Source: Bufo bufo (lineage: Eukaryota > Chordata > Amphibia > Anura > Bufonidae). From it: a stretch of DNA of 64,000 nucleotides. Positions 1 through 11,520 of the stretch are shown here, piece by piece. Where the stretch lies: assembly GCF_905171765.1 (NCBI RefSeq), contig NC_053390.1, positions 330,992,294-331,056,293 of the forward strand. The letters run 5' to 3'. Within the stretch, counting starts at the first letter, position 1. Every line of letters begins with the position of its first letter. A program made the position numbers and the translations under genes. Below the pieces are notes generated by a model. The model made no database searches and was not told the DNA's origin. It saw nothing but the letters and a program-made list of their open reading frames with translations.

Positions 1-1190
1 CCTCATATGTATAGTTTTTGTGCATGGGTATCTTTGTCAGATTACAGAGGTCTCTAATAACAGAGTTCAAAAATAGCTCTATATGTGATTCTCCACCCTT
101 GGGTGGGTTCTTGGTACTCTTATTGCTGAGGTTTGTAAATGGTCCCTCTCCTCTTGGTTTCTCATTATCATTAAGGAGTTCCATAAGATCATCAGATCTA
201 ATCCCATTTCAGCACATCTCTGTTTATCGGTCTGTGCAAATGCCTCACGCCACTTTACTTTTCGCACAAACAGATGGATGTCTTTTAATCCATTCAAAGC
301 AATTCAACCGGTTTGTAGGGACAAAAGTCAAACCCTTAGAAATAATGGATAATTCTGCCTCAGATAATCTCAACCCTGAAAGATTTAAAACCAGTGGTTG
401 ATATCCTTGTCATTTCTTTTGTATCTGTGTTCGTTCTCTTAAGGCCTCTTTCACACGAACGTGTGTGCTCTGTGGCCGTATTGCGGACCGCATTTGCAGA
501 TCTGCAATACTCTGGCCCCGTTCCGTGTGCATTCTGCATTACTGATGCGGACCCATTCCCTTCCAATCTTGTCCCATCTTTTTGCAGAACGGCCGGATCA
601 CGGTCCCATTAAAGTGAATGGGTCTGCGATCCGCTGCGGCTGCCCCACGGTGGGTGTTGGTGCATTGCGGCCCGCAGCACGGCCACGGGGCGCACACTTT
701 CATGTGCAAGAGGCCTAATACATAGGGATTTTGTTGAATAGTTTGACCTTAAAAAAAAAAGTTGAATTCTCTGTTAGATTCTGAGTGGGTGATAGTGCAG
801 CTGAGGAGGGTGCAGATGATGACCATAAACAATCCTCTCTCAAATGATCTGTTTGAGGAGGAAGATCCCTTACGTTTCTCATCCCATTCGGTTGTTCCCA
901 TTGTCTCTGGGATTGAGTGTATGGGTATTGATTCCCCCTAGAATTTAGAATTAGAAGTGGGCTGATGGTTGAACATCGGTTGAACAAGCAATCATCTGGT
1001 GAATTATCTGTTTGCAGACACAGCCATACACTTTTTGGCAATGTTTTTTCAAAGAAAGAACTTTCGTCCTCGAACAATATTTCTCTGGTAAAGAAAAATC
1101 TTTAATCTATCATTCGAGTATTAAATACAGCCAACTTCTTTTCTGTCGATATTGGCCTGTCATCTCTTGGCTAAAATGTTCGCTCATAGT
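1..1190 (-). pseudogene. Penelope-like element, N-terminal ORF fragment (in UBQLN1 intron, antisense)
   Basis: Read on the - strand, the part below 440 translates, with a few frameshifts, into a Penelope-like (PLE) N-terminal segment: LSEAELSIISKGLTFVPT, then KWREAFAQTDKQRCAEMGLD, then DDLMELLNDNEKPRGEGPFT and GGESHIELFLNSVIRDL. The phrase 'SxxExxxxSKGLxFxPT' is characteristic of the region ahead of the PLE reverse transcriptase. The stretch 717-1190 is the upstream leader/N-terminus, poor in recognisable motifs. A TIR element (441-717) splits the two halves. The downstream RT would lie to the left of the window. Frameshifts (for example in an A-run near position 285) show it is dead. It is antisense to UBQLN1 and lies in the intron upstream of the first exon seen here. 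The class call rests on remembered family motifs; the translation is read directly. Confidence 0.7.
441..717. mobile_element. Nonautonomous TIR DNA transposon (MITE), CACACG-end family
   Basis: Ends are inverted copies: AGGCCTCTTTCACACGAACG at the left, and the complement of ...CATGTGCAAGAGGCCT at the right. The interior is made of inverted GGCCGTATTGCGGACCGC-like segments around a central 'AAAGTGAATGGGTC'. It has no coding capacity. It is inserted in the PLE fragment and belongs to the same family as 11125-11520. Confidence 0.75.
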
Positions 1191-1191
1191 T

Positions 1192-1618
1192 AAAGGGGTT
1201 CTACAGTTTGTTTAAACTGATGATCTATCCTCTAGATAGATCATCGGACCGGCTGGGGTCCGACACCCAGGACCCCCGCCGATCAACTGTTTGAGAAGGC
1301 AGTGGCGCTCCAGCAGTGCCACGGCCTTCTCACGGTTTACCGCAGGCCCAGTGACGTCACGACTAGTATCACTGGTATCACGTGGCTAAGCTCCATTTAA
1401 GGGAACAGAACTTAGCCACGCCCAGGCCAGTGATACTAGTCGTGACGTCACTGGGCCTGCGGTAAACAGCGAGAAGGCCGCGGCACTACTGCCAGCGCCG
1501 CTGCCTTCTCGAACAGCTGATCGACGGAGGTCCTAGGTGTCGGACCCCCGCCGATCAGATGCTGATGATCTATCCAGAGGATAGATCATCAGTTAAAACA
1601 AACTGCAGAACCCCTTTA
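1192..1618. repeat. Foldback (fully palindromic) TIR element
   Basis: Both halves are inverted copies along nearly their whole length. AAAGGGGTTCTACAGTTTGT at the left pairs with ACAAACTGCAGAACCCCTTT at the right, and inner blocks such as CCGCAGGCCCAGTGACGTCA pair with TGACGTCACTGGGCCTGCGG. The left flank is TTAA and the right flank TTAC, consistent with a TTAA-targeting family with one mutated duplication. It sits in the UBQLN1 intron. Confidence 0.75.
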
Positions 1619-1750
1619 CATTTCACCCAAAGAACTATTTGTTTGGGTTGAAATCATCCATTTTGATCAACTTTAGACTGTGTGGCCACCTTTTAGTCTT
1701 TGACTACATGAGTCGTGACATGCTGACATCATTTATATTTTGTTTTCTAG
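1619..1750. other. Intron 3' end before the first visible UBQLN1 exon
   Basis: Host intron sequence ending in a pyrimidine-rich tract and TTTTCTAG at 1744-1750, the acceptor for the exon starting at 1751. Nothing else recognised. Confidence 0.6.
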
Positions 1751-1834
1751 ATGATGCAGAATAATCCACTCTTTGCAGGGAATCCTCAGCTTCAAGATCA
1801 GATGCGACAACAGTTGCCCGTTTTTCTTCAGCAG
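1751..1834 (+). CDS. UBQLN1: Ubiquilin-1, 84-nt in-frame exon (STI1-region)
   Basis: The exon is bounded by TTTTCTAG and GTATGT. It translates in phase 0 to 28 residues beginning [18 protein letters not shown] and ending LPVFLQQ, nearly identical to vertebrate ubiquilin-1 in the linker/STI1-like segment. Ubiquilins are cytosolic shuttle factors: an N-terminal UBL binds the proteasome, STI1 repeats bind client hydrophobic segments and chaperones, and a C-terminal UBA binds ubiquitin. Earlier exons are outside the window. The length (84 nt, both borders phase 0) and position match the exon that human UBQLN1 skips to make its shorter isoform, so it is a candidate cassette exon here; that is inference. 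The UBQLN1 assignment, rather than UBQLN4, rests on the C-terminus in the last exon; UBQLN2 is an intronless mammalian copy. Confidence 0.93.
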
Positions 1835-2467
1835 GTATGTTTAGTGGATCACCACATAACACGTCCATGTTGAAAGGCAGTGAAGCATTGAGCTTAAGTT
1901 TCCTTCACTACCCATTTGGTGGCCAGTTTCCTCCAACCAGACTTTTTAGAGCGGACGCAGCACCGTTGTAACTGAATGTTTCCACAGCATCCGTTCATAA
2001 AGCTTTGACTGTTTGGACAATCTGGGTAAGTTCGCAGGGGACTTATACGGTGCAGATTTGTGTGTGGTAAATCCACCGTGTATTACTGTTCCAGCAAAGT
2101 GGATGAAATTTTAGCAAATGTTATCCACACACTGCTAACCAAATCTGCAGTAAAAGTTGACTGGCAGTATGGATTTTTAAATCTTAGCATGTCACTTCAT
2201 GCTGCAGATTTCACCCTTTGCAATGCATAGGATGAAATCCATGGCAGATCTTCAGCAAAATCCTCATATATCTCATTGCCCTGGCAATGCTTCCATTGGG
2301 TGCACTTGGTTCATTAAGTCAGCTGTGTTTGCGCACCTGTTAGAGACGTGGCCTAATAGAGTGCTTGCCAGGATTATGCTGCTAACATAATACACTGTAA
2401 TACAGAAGTATTGAAGTGTATTATATCACTGATCAGATAATCACTTGTCCAAGTCCCGAGAATGGCG

Positions 2468-2490
2468 TATATATATATATATATATATAT
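2468..2490. repeat. (AT)n microsatellite
   Basis: About 11 uninterrupted TA units followed by a T-run, within the UBQLN1 intron. Confidence 0.9.
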
Positions 2491-3060
2491 TTTTTAATGT
2501 CACCTCTCCTCCAAGAAAATGGAATAAAGTCATCAAAACCAATGAAAAATTTGATGTATGGGAGATGATTCAAATTTGCTAAAAACTTTAACTGAATGTC
2601 TCTGTCCACCTTTGCAACCATTTTGCACTTAAAGGGAGAAGTAAAATAACCTATATCTTCCTGCCATTATGCTTTTCCATCTATTATCTACATTTTTCTA
2701 ACCAACCAAACTTACATTAGGAAACTGCTAGATGTGACTACGCTCAGGCTTTGTTTGTAGTCTTATATCACAGAGACACATAGGACTGCAAAGGAACTGT
2801 CATAAACTATAGGAAATAGTTCAAAGGGGTTTTCTGGGGCTTAAATATTAAAAACCTATCCTCAGGATAGGTCATCCATATGTGATCAGTGGGGTCTGAC
2901 TCCCATGCAATCAGCTGCTTTAAGGAGCTAGTTCTGCCTCTTCTTTGTCCTGTGACATTACATGGTCTTTGTGCAGGTAAGTCCCATTCAAGTAAATGGG
3001 ATTGAGCTGCAATACCAAGTACAGCTACTATACAATGTACAGTGCAGTGCTTGGTATATA

Positions 3061-3896
3061 CACTGCTCAAAAAAATAAAGGGAACACAAAAATAACACAT
3101 CCTAGATCTGAATTAATTAAATATTCTTCTGAAATACTTTGTTCTTTACATAGTTGAATGTGCTGACAACAAAATCACACAAAAATAAAAAAATGGAAAT
3201 CAAATTTTTCAACCCATGCACGGTGTTGGGCTGTAAGCACAACCCCCACCTGTGGACGTCGGGCCCTCATATCACCCTCATGGAGTTTGTTTCTGACCGT
3301 TTGAGCAGACACATGCACATTTGTGGCCTGCTGAGGTCATTTTGCAGGGCTCTGGCAGTGCTCCTCCTGTTCCTCCTTGCACAAAGGCGGAGGTAGCGGT
3401 CCTGCTGCTGGGTTGTTGCCCTCCTACGGCCTCCTCCACGTCTCCTGATGTACTGGCCTGTCTCCTGGTAGCGCCTCCATGCTCTGGACACTGCGCTGAC
3501 AGACACAGCAAACCTTCTTGCCACAGCTCGCATTGATGTGCCATCCTGGATAAGTTGCACTACCTGAGCCACTTGTGTGGGTTGTAGACTCCGTCTCATG
3601 CTACCACTAGAGTGAAAGCACCACCAGCATTCAAAAGTGACCAAAACATCAGCCAGGAAGCATAGGAACTGAGAAATGGTCTGTGCTCACCACCTGCAGA
3701 TCCACTCCTTTATTGGGGGTGTCTTGCTAATTGCCTATAATTTCCACCTGTTGTCTATCCCATTTGCACAACAGCATGTGAAATTGATTGTCACTCAGTG
3801 TTGCTTCCTAAGGGGACAGTTTGATTTCACAGAAGTGTGATTGACTTTGAGTTACATTGTGTTGTTTAAGTGTTCCCTTTATTTTTTTGAGCAGTG
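3061..3896 (-). mobile_element. Tc1-like nonautonomous derivative (836 bp)
   Basis: Terminal inverted repeats of about 27 bp, starting CACTGCTCAAAAAAATAAAG and ending CTTTATTTTTTTGAGCAGTG, are flanked by TA on both sides, the Tc1/mariner target. Only the DNA-binding part of a transposase remains inside (next entry), so the copy could move only with enzyme supplied in trans. Confidence 0.9.
3267..3599 (-). pseudogene. Truncated Tc1-like transposase (DNA-binding part only)
   Basis: From the Met at 3599 the frame reads [20 protein letters not shown], then a helix-turn-helix ([20 protein letters not shown]), then a basic GRPR-like hinge ([10 protein letters not shown]) and a second HTH start ([20 protein letters not shown]). 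After ARALQNDL the frame leaves the family and stops; the DDE catalytic domain is missing. A complete Tc1 transposase of this type is about 340 aa and this has about 110. The TIRs are well kept, so this is a deletion derivative rather than simple decay. Confidence 0.85.
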
Positions 3897-4266
3897 TACT
3901 AAGGAGAATGCGCAGCATTGTCCAAGCGCAGTGGCCCCTTCAAGCGGCTTATAGGCGGTGTTCTCGGGAGTGCTCGATCAGATATTGATGACCCATCCTG
4001 AGGCTAGATCCTCACAATTTAATTCAAGGAAACCCACTTTAATCAAGACTGTTTGCAATGTTGCTTCAATTGTCAGTTTGGGTGCATTTAAGCAATACAA
4101 ATGTGACCATGATGGTGAACATGACCTCATTTATTAATTTTTTTTTTTCCTAAATAGATTTCTATGCGTTTTATACATACATTTGGCCGCTGCAGTCATC
4201 CTAAATTATATGCTTGATATTTAACTTGTAGTCTGTCATTGGTTCCCTCTTTCTTTTTTCTTCTAG

Positions 4267-5060
<794 letters not shown>

Positions 5061-5226
5061 GAGTGGTGGCCTTGGTGGTATTGGAGGCACTGCCAACCCA
5101 AATCCTGCACCAGTGGCCACTCCAGCGTCAGCTGAGAACACAAGTCCAATATCTGGAATATCTGAACCAGGTCACCAGCAGTTTGTACAGCAAATGCTAC
5201 AGGCCCTTTCTGGTTCTAATACTCAG
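5061..5226 (+). CDS. UBQLN1: Ubiquilin-1, 166-nt exon (Gly/Pro-rich linker)
   Basis: Bounded by AACATCTAG and GTAATA. One base completes the split Gly codon, followed by 55 codons: a low-complexity segment (SGGLGGIGGTANPNP), then ENTSPISG and EPGHQQFVQQMLQALSG. The EPGHQQF(V/I)QQMLQAL stretch is the conserved segment just before the UBA domain in ubiquilins. The linker is the fastest-evolving part, as is usual for the family. It ends in phase 0. Confidence 0.93.
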
Positions 5227-5732
<506 letters not shown>

Positions 5733-6528
5733 CGACCATTCCCAGCACAGAAAAAAGTGTAATTTATTTTTGATAATGTCCCGATAAAACACCGGCTTTA
5801 TTTCAGTTTGACTCTTGGAATTCATTGTCCTTACAAACTAATGAATCATTTACGTTTGGATGAAGTGCAGTAGTTATCTGAACCGTGGGAATCCAAGCTT
5901 TTTTATTTGAACATGTTGCATGCATCACAGGCCACCCTATGCTTTCTTGCTTGTGATATATTTTTTTTGTCCAACCCCCCCCCCCCCCCTTTCTTTTTCT
6001 TTTCTGTATCCATGCAGTTAGTAAACAGGCTTCAATTAACTGTTTCTTCTGTCGAGAGGTATCTGCTTTCAAATTGTAGCCTTTGGTAGTAATTTATATA
6101 GAATACAAAGAATCTATACCGACGTTAAAAAGAATAAGGTTATAATTAGTGATCCAATATCGCTCTCGTGACTTCAGCATGTATTTTCGCTAGCATTACG
6201 CTGTATGATTCATACTGCTTGGTTTTCATTTATCATTATCCTTTTTCTCGGCCTCTTTTACTTAACATTATCATTTTTCTGCAATATGTTTAAAATAGTC
6301 AGGACTGTGCACCCACACACAGATAAAGTAATCCATTGTATTTAGTAAATTGTGAAGTTGCAAGTGTGTCAAAAAGAGCTGTCGAGGTGAAAGACACTGT
6401 AACAGCAGTATGACCATGGACACAGAATGTAGATTTTCGTAGATACATTGTAGAGGAGAATGCATGGGTCTTTGCTGATAGCAAGGCCTTTTTGTGGTGG
6501 CTTCTATTCTTTAATGTCAAGCCAAAAT
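5733..6528 (+). other. UBQLN1 3' UTR (extent uncertain)
   Basis: Sequence after the stop codon has no recognised repeat until the TTAA-flanked MITE at 6529. No canonical AATAAA is seen in this stretch. The first AATAAA lies inside the MITE near 6658, and others are near 7280 and 7507, so the poly(A) site cannot be fixed. A C-homopolymer lies near 5975-5990. Confidence 0.55.
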
Positions 6529-7316
6529 TTAAAGAAGCACTCTGGGATTTTATTTCTTTGCTTACATAGGGCTGGATGGGCCATTATCAAAGAATAAGAT
6601 AGACTATGTATGCCCTATTTGTGGGCTGTTTGCCATCTTGATTCATTCTCCCCTCCTAATAAATCCTACATTTCTAACCATGTCTGACTTTGCAGAGAGA
6701 GACTGAGTGGCGTTTCACTGCACTGCTCTGTCTTCTATGAGGGCAGCCATAACAGTGGCTCAATGACACAGCTGCTGTCCCCTTACACTGCAGGGTCTCC
6801 ATGTTCTCCAATGTGATGCAGTTTGAGCCTCTCTTCCCTGTCATATCTCTTTTCTGTCAGCTCTTTTATGTAGAAGGCAGAAAGACCAGTGTGAAGCTAC
6901 ATATCGCAGAACTATACTGGAGAGTCGGCACACAGAGACCGTACAGGCGGTGTGAATCTGGAGGTTTACATCTCTGCAGCTAATCATCATATACACTTAC
7001 CTACTATATAGCTCCACTCCTGATTTTTTTAGATGGGGAGACATTTTATCTGTTAGAGAATACAGAGGAACATGGAGAGGTGCGGGGCTGAGAGCTGCCA
7101 GGAGGGATTTAATTGGTGGAGATGACAGCCTCACGGGAGAGACAGACTTCCTGTTTATACATTAGAGCAAAGTGTCAGACTTGATCACAGGACCAGGTTC
7201 TGATAATGGATGCAACTGAGTTAGGGTTAACAAATAACGCTGCTAGAATACTGCTGGTGAGTTACTAATATATGTAAAATAAAAAAATACAAATAAATCC
7301 CGGAGTGCTTCTTTAA
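6529..7316. mobile_element. TTAA-flanked MITE (piggyBac-like target)
   Basis: TTAA occurs at 6529-6532 and 7313-7316. Inside it the termini are inverted: AGAAGCACTCTGGGATTTTAT against ...AATCCCGGAGTGCTTCT. No transposase is present. A 4-bp TTAA duplication is the hallmark of the piggyBac superfamily; assignment beyond that is inference. Confidence 0.7.
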
Positions 7317-7624
7317 CTCACAATCCTACCAGGCCCTGTTTGTAACACGGGTTTGTGCTGACACAGCAGGTAGCACCATAGTCTGGTTTCATGCGACTTG
7401 ATTTCAGGATGTGAGAAAGTGTCATGTGCTCTAATAATTTTTAACCACATTGTACAAACAGATTCTCCTGCGTTTTTATCAGTAGTTCTCTCCTGTGCAC
7501 AGGTAATAAATAAATGCCAACTAGCCTGTTTCTTGGTCACTTTTCATTTTCCACCTCACTTGAGATATTTCATATTGCAACAATACAAATAGGTGCAAAA
7601 AATTTCTGTTCTTTGAACCATTGT

Positions 7625-7822
7625 GACCTGTCGGATCCGTCCTGCCGCTATGCCGCCGGACTGCTGCTCCGTCCCCATTGACTATAATGGGGTCAGGGCG
7701 GAGCTCCGGCGCAGCACTGCAGTGCACGGCGAGAGGCCGCCAGACTAAAAAGTCGGACATAGAGTACTTTAAGTCTGGCGGCCTGTCTGATCCGTCCTGC
7801 CGCTAGTGTGAAAGTACCCTTA
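7625..7822. mobile_element. TIR MITE fragment with CTAGTGTGAAAGTA end
   Basis: Contains GGATCCGTCCTGCCGCTATG near its left side, repeated in the same sense near its right end (GATCCGTCCTGCCGCTAGTG), around inverted GGCCGCCAGACT / AGTCTGGCGGCC blocks. It ends GTGTGAAAGTACCCTTA, like 49515-49842. The left terminus is not visible, so it is probably truncated. Confidence 0.5.
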
Positions 7823-7959
7823 GTGAATGATGCTGAGCTGCAATACCAGGTACAGCTGCTATTCATGGTAAGCTGCGAAGAGACTGCAGTGCTCACCAAA
7901 GAGCTGATTGGTGGGGGTGAAGGGCATCATGGCCCTCCTGGGGAGAGGTTTTCAGTATT

Positions 7960-8251
7960 AGGTCTCATGCACACGACCGTATGTATTTTGCCATCCGCAA
8001 AAAATATGGATGACCTCCATGTGCATTCTGTATTTTGCGGAACGGAACAGCTGGCCCCTAACAGAACAGTACTATCCTTGTCCGTAATGCGGACAATATT
8101 AGGACGTTATATTTTTTCGCGGAACGGACATATGGAAACGGAAGGCACACGAAGTACCTTTGGATTTTTGGGCGGACCCATTGAAATTAATGGTTCCGCA
8201 AACAAAAGTAACTGACACGGAAAGAAAATACGTTCGTGTGCATCAGCCCTT
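7960..8251. mobile_element. TIR MITE, CATGCACACGACCGT family
   Basis: Left end TAGGTCTCATGCACACGACC and right end CGTTCGTGTGCATCAGCCCTTA are inverted. The interior has inverted GCGGAACGGA-like blocks and the central 'CCATTGAAATTAATGG' typical of the family. It abuts the next copy. Confidence 0.75.
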
Positions 8252-8535
8252 AAGGATCATGCACATGACCACTGTTTTGCGTTCCGCAAATTGCGGATAC
8301 CGGCCGTGTGCATTCATTTTGTGGAATAGAACAACCGGCCCCTAATAGAACAGTCCTATCCTTGTCCGTAATGCAGACAATAATGGGACATTTTCAATTT
8401 TTTTTACAGAATGGACATGCGGACATATGCACACTGAGTTTTTTTGCGATCCTATTAAAGTGAATGGTTCCGCATACGGGCTGCAAAAAAACGGAACCGA
8501 CACGGACAAAAAATATGTTCATGGGCATGAGCCCT
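8252..8535. mobile_element. TIR MITE, second adjacent copy
   Basis: Starts AAGGATCATGCACATGACC and ends GTTCATGGGCATGAGCCCTTA. Same internal layout as the preceding copy, with no spacer between them. Confidence 0.7.
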
Positions 8536-9047
8536 TAAAAAAATTGGACAACCCCTTGTTTTTAATTTTATGCCAGAAAACTTGTGTAAATTATAACTGA
8601 CATCTACACCACCTCCTAGATAAAAAAAAAAATTGGCTGCATCTTATCCTAACGGTGCCTTTTTATTTTTGTTTTTTTTAAACTGGCATGTGAAATGCTG
8701 GTCTTTAGTAAATGACCCCTATTGTGTTGCATGGACCTTCCAATTTTTCTATGACAGTCCCTCTGTCCCATAAAAAAAAAAAGTTGTGAACTTAAAATAA
8801 AACTTTGTAGCCACTGCGATAACAAATATCCTATTAAAATTATTACTTTCACTAGAAAGTTGCCTATGGAGCCATAAGTAAAAAATGAGTGTTAGTGCCC
8901 TCTACTTTTTTTTTTTTGTGGTGTGATTTTGATTTGATGGACTCCAGGATGCACATGCAGAAGAATTATTCGTAATCCCATTAAATCCCCTGTGTTTCTA
9001 CTGAACATAAACTAGATCACTATAGGTTTTTATAGTGGTCTTAATTT
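8536..9047. other. Gene-free stretch
   Basis: AT-rich sequence with several A- and T-runs. No gene or named element recognised. Confidence 0.6.
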
Positions 9048-9231
9048 GAGGCCTCATACACATAAACACAGATACTGGCTGTGTGCGTCCCGCACTTTCC
9101 TCTGACTCTATTTTACAAATGCTTGTTCTTGTCCACAAAATCGACAAGGACATGGTCTATAATTTGTGGAATGGCTGCACAGATGTTATGGAAATGAATG
9201 GGGACCAAATACGTTTGTGTGCATGAGGCCT
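9048..9231. mobile_element. Short TIR MITE, same family
   Basis: GAGGCCTCATACACATAAAC at the left is inverted at the right as ACGTTTGTGTGCATGAGGCCT. Internally deleted relative to other copies. Confidence 0.65.
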
Positions 9232-9380
9232 GATTTAGTGAAACCACAGGTTCCCAGGTGTTTCTACCATATTATGGCTGTGAAATCAAGCTAAAAAGTA
9301 GAATCAAATACCATTAATGGCCACAAGGGGGCATTGTGAACCAATGTTTGATAACTGCCCATCATCACCTGACAAGTCTT

Positions 9381-9627
9381 AGGGTCCATTCACACGTCCG
9401 CATCCGTTACGCAATTTTGCGGAACAGTTGCAGACCCATTCATTTTCAATAGGGCCGGAATGTGCTATCCGCATTTGCGGATCCGCACTTCCATTCCGCA
9501 AAAAAATAGAACATGTCCTATTCTTGTCTGCAATTGCGGACAAGAAAAGGCATTTTCTATGAGAGCATTGCTGGTGTACGTATTTTGCGAATCTGCGAAA
9601 CACATACGGATGTGTGAATGGACCCTT
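9381..9627. mobile_element. TIR MITE, CATTCACACGTCCG family
   Basis: AGGGTCCATTCACACGTCCG at the left pairs with CGGATGTGTGAATGGACCCT at the right, with inverted GCGGAT/ATCCGC blocks inside. It shares its end sequence with the adjoining complex foldback. Confidence 0.75.
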
Positions 9628-10005
9628 GTGAATGCCTCCTAATTCAGGGAAACAAGCAATAATAAGGGTCCATTCACACGTCCGTATGTGTTTTGCAGAT
9701 CCGCAAAACACGTACACCAGCAATGCGCATTCTGCATTTTGCAGACCGCACATCGCCGGCACTCTCATAGAAAATGCCTTTCAGACCCCAAAGTGAATAC
9801 AGTAGTGTGAATGCCTCCTAATTCAGGGAAACAAGCAATAATACTACTGTATTCACTTTGGGGTCTGAAAGGCATTTTCTATGAGAGTGCCAGCGATGTG
9901 CGGATCTGCAAAACACATACGGACGTGTGAATGGACCCTTATTATTGCTTGTTCCCCTGAATTAGGAGGCATTCACATTACTGTATTCACTTTGGGGTCT
10001 GAAAA
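9628..10005. repeat. Complex inverted duplication of a TIR MITE and its flank
   Basis: The block from GAATGCCTCCTAATTCAGGG through the MITE end AGGGTCCATTCACACGTCCG to TTTGGGGTCTG (complement) appears at 9628-9803 and again inverted at 9841-9976, with about 40 bp missing in the second arm. A third copy of GAATGCCTCCTAATTCAGGG lies between the arms (9806-9840), and the ACTGTATTCACTTTGGGG segment also occurs three times. This is larger than a single TIR element and includes apparent host flank in the duplication. Confidence 0.7.
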
Positions 10006-10413
10006 CTGCAGATCCACAAAACACGGTTATCGGCCGTGTGCGTTTCACATTTTGCAGAGCAGCACGTCCTGCCCTTTGTTAGAAATGCCTATTCTTAAGA
10101 TTAGGACAAGTGAAACCTTTCTTGTGGGGCCGTGGAACGGACATATGAATGGAGACAAGTGGTGTTGAAATGAATGGGTCCACATCCGATATGCAAAAAA
10201 TGCTGATCAGATGTGGACCAAAAATACGGTTGAGTTAAGATGGCACTTGCGGATCTGTATAAGAAAACAAGCACAACAGAAAGTTTGGCCCTCACTTGTC
10301 ACTGCATTGAATGTTGTCTGAACAGGAAAAATGAATCTGCCTGTATGACCCACCTGGCAGAATTGTCACCAGCAAATTGAACTACAAGTGTAGAGACGCT
10401 TTAAATGCTACTG
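10006..10413. other. Gene-free stretch with MITE remnants
   Basis: Contains decayed CACACG-family interior sequence (for example CGGCCGTGTGCGTTTCACATT near 10033). No gene seen. Confidence 0.5.
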
Positions 10414-10614
10414 TAAAGCCTCATTCACACGTCAGTGATTTGGTAAGTAATTTCCATTAAGCAATTGGGAGCCAAAACCAGGATTGGAGCCTCCACAGAC
10501 ATGAGGTATAAGGGAAAGATCTGCACCTGTTCTGTGTATAGAGCTGCACCTGGTTTTGGCTCAAAATCACTGATGGAAATCACTGACTGAACACTGACGT
10601 GTGAATGAGGCATA
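10414..10614. mobile_element. TIR MITE (CATTCACACGTCAGTG ends)
   Basis: TAAAGCCTCATTCACACGTC pairs with GACGTGTGAATGAGGCATAA, and inner TTTGGTAAGTAATTTCC is related to GGAAATCACTGA. An AGCTGCACCTGGTTTTGG-type block is central. No coding capacity. Confidence 0.7.
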
Positions 10615-10665
10615 AGGGTGTCAGATCTTGTACATACACAAAACTGAACCCTCATTGTCAACAGT

Positions 10666-11124
10666 TAGGCCTCTTTCACACGAGCGAGTTTTCCGTGCGG
10701 GTGCAATGCGTGACGTGAACACATAGCACCCGCACTGAATCCTCACCCATTCATTTCAATGGGTCTGTGTACATGAGCGTTTTTTTCACGCATCAGTTCT
10801 GCGTTGTGTGGAAAATGCAGCATGTTCTATATTCTGCGTTTTTCACGCAGCTCTGACCCCATAGAAGTAAATGGGGCTTTAGTGAAAAACGCATTGCATC
10901 CGGAAGCAAGTGCGGGTGCGATGCGTTTTTCACTGATGATCGCTAAGAGATGTTGTTTGTAAACCTTCAATTTTTTTATCACGCGCGTTAAAAACGCATT
11001 GCACTCGCATGGAAAAAACTGAACGCAATCGCAGACAAAACTGACTGAACTTGCTTGTAAAATGGTGCAAGTTTTACTGAACGCATCCGGACCTAATCCG
11101 TCACGCTCATGTGAAAGAGGCCTT
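10666..11124. mobile_element. TIR MITE (CTCTTTCACACGAGCG ends)
   Basis: TAGGCCTCTTTCACACGAGC pairs with GCTCATGTGAAAGAGGCCTTA. The interior holds repeated ACGCATTGCA / TGCAATGCG and the central ATTTCAATGGGTC motif. It is related to the ends of 17036-17999 and 48573-49515. Confidence 0.75.
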
Positions 11125-11520
11125 AGGCCTCTTGCACACGATTGTGCGCGCCCCGTGGCCTTGCTACGGCGTGCACATTGCGGGCCGCAATGAACGAACA
11201 CCCACCGTGGGGCAGCTGCAGCGGATCGCGGACCCATTCACTTTAATGGGTCCGCGATCCGGCCGTTCTGCAAAAAGATGGGACATATTATATCTTTTTG
11301 CGGTACGGGACAAAACCCCACGGAAGCACTCAGTAGTGCTTCCGTAGGGTTCCATTCTGTGCTTCCGTTCCGCATCTCCGGATTTGCGGACCGATTAGAG
11401 TGAATGGGTCCGCATCCGTGATGCGGAATGCACACGGAACGGTGCCCGTGTATTGCGGATCTGCAAATGCGGTCCGCAATACGGCCACGGAGCACAAATC
11501 TTTGTGTGCAATAAGCCTTA
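11125..11520. mobile_element. TIR MITE (CTCTTGCACACG ends)
   Basis: Starts AGGCCTCTTGCACACGATTG and ends CTTTGTGTGCAATAAGCCTTA, with inverted GGCCGTATTGCGGACC-like blocks inside. Directly adjoins the preceding element; same family as 441-717. Confidence 0.75.

Larger units (their letters stand above)
2823..4040. mobile_element. Diverged TIR MITE, split by a Tc1 derivative
   Basis: The left end AAAGGGGTTTTCTGG followed by AACCTATCCTCAGGATAGG is inverted at the right end (GACCCATCCTGAGG ... AACCCACTTT). The central part is occupied by the Tc1 derivative at 3061-3896. A related copy lies at 46425-46696. Confidence 0.6.
1835..4266. other. UBQLN1 intron (2432 bp) between the 84-nt and 116-nt exons
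   Basis: Begins GTATGT and ends TTTCTTCTAG. It holds an (AT)n microsatellite, a diverged TIR element and a nested Tc1 derivative, listed separately. The stretch 1860-2460 shows no gene or element I can name. Confidence 0.8.

Noticed and set aside
441..717. Small open frames covering both strands of this GC-rich block
   Set aside because: The block is a TIR MITE with inverted interior; frames arise from symmetry.
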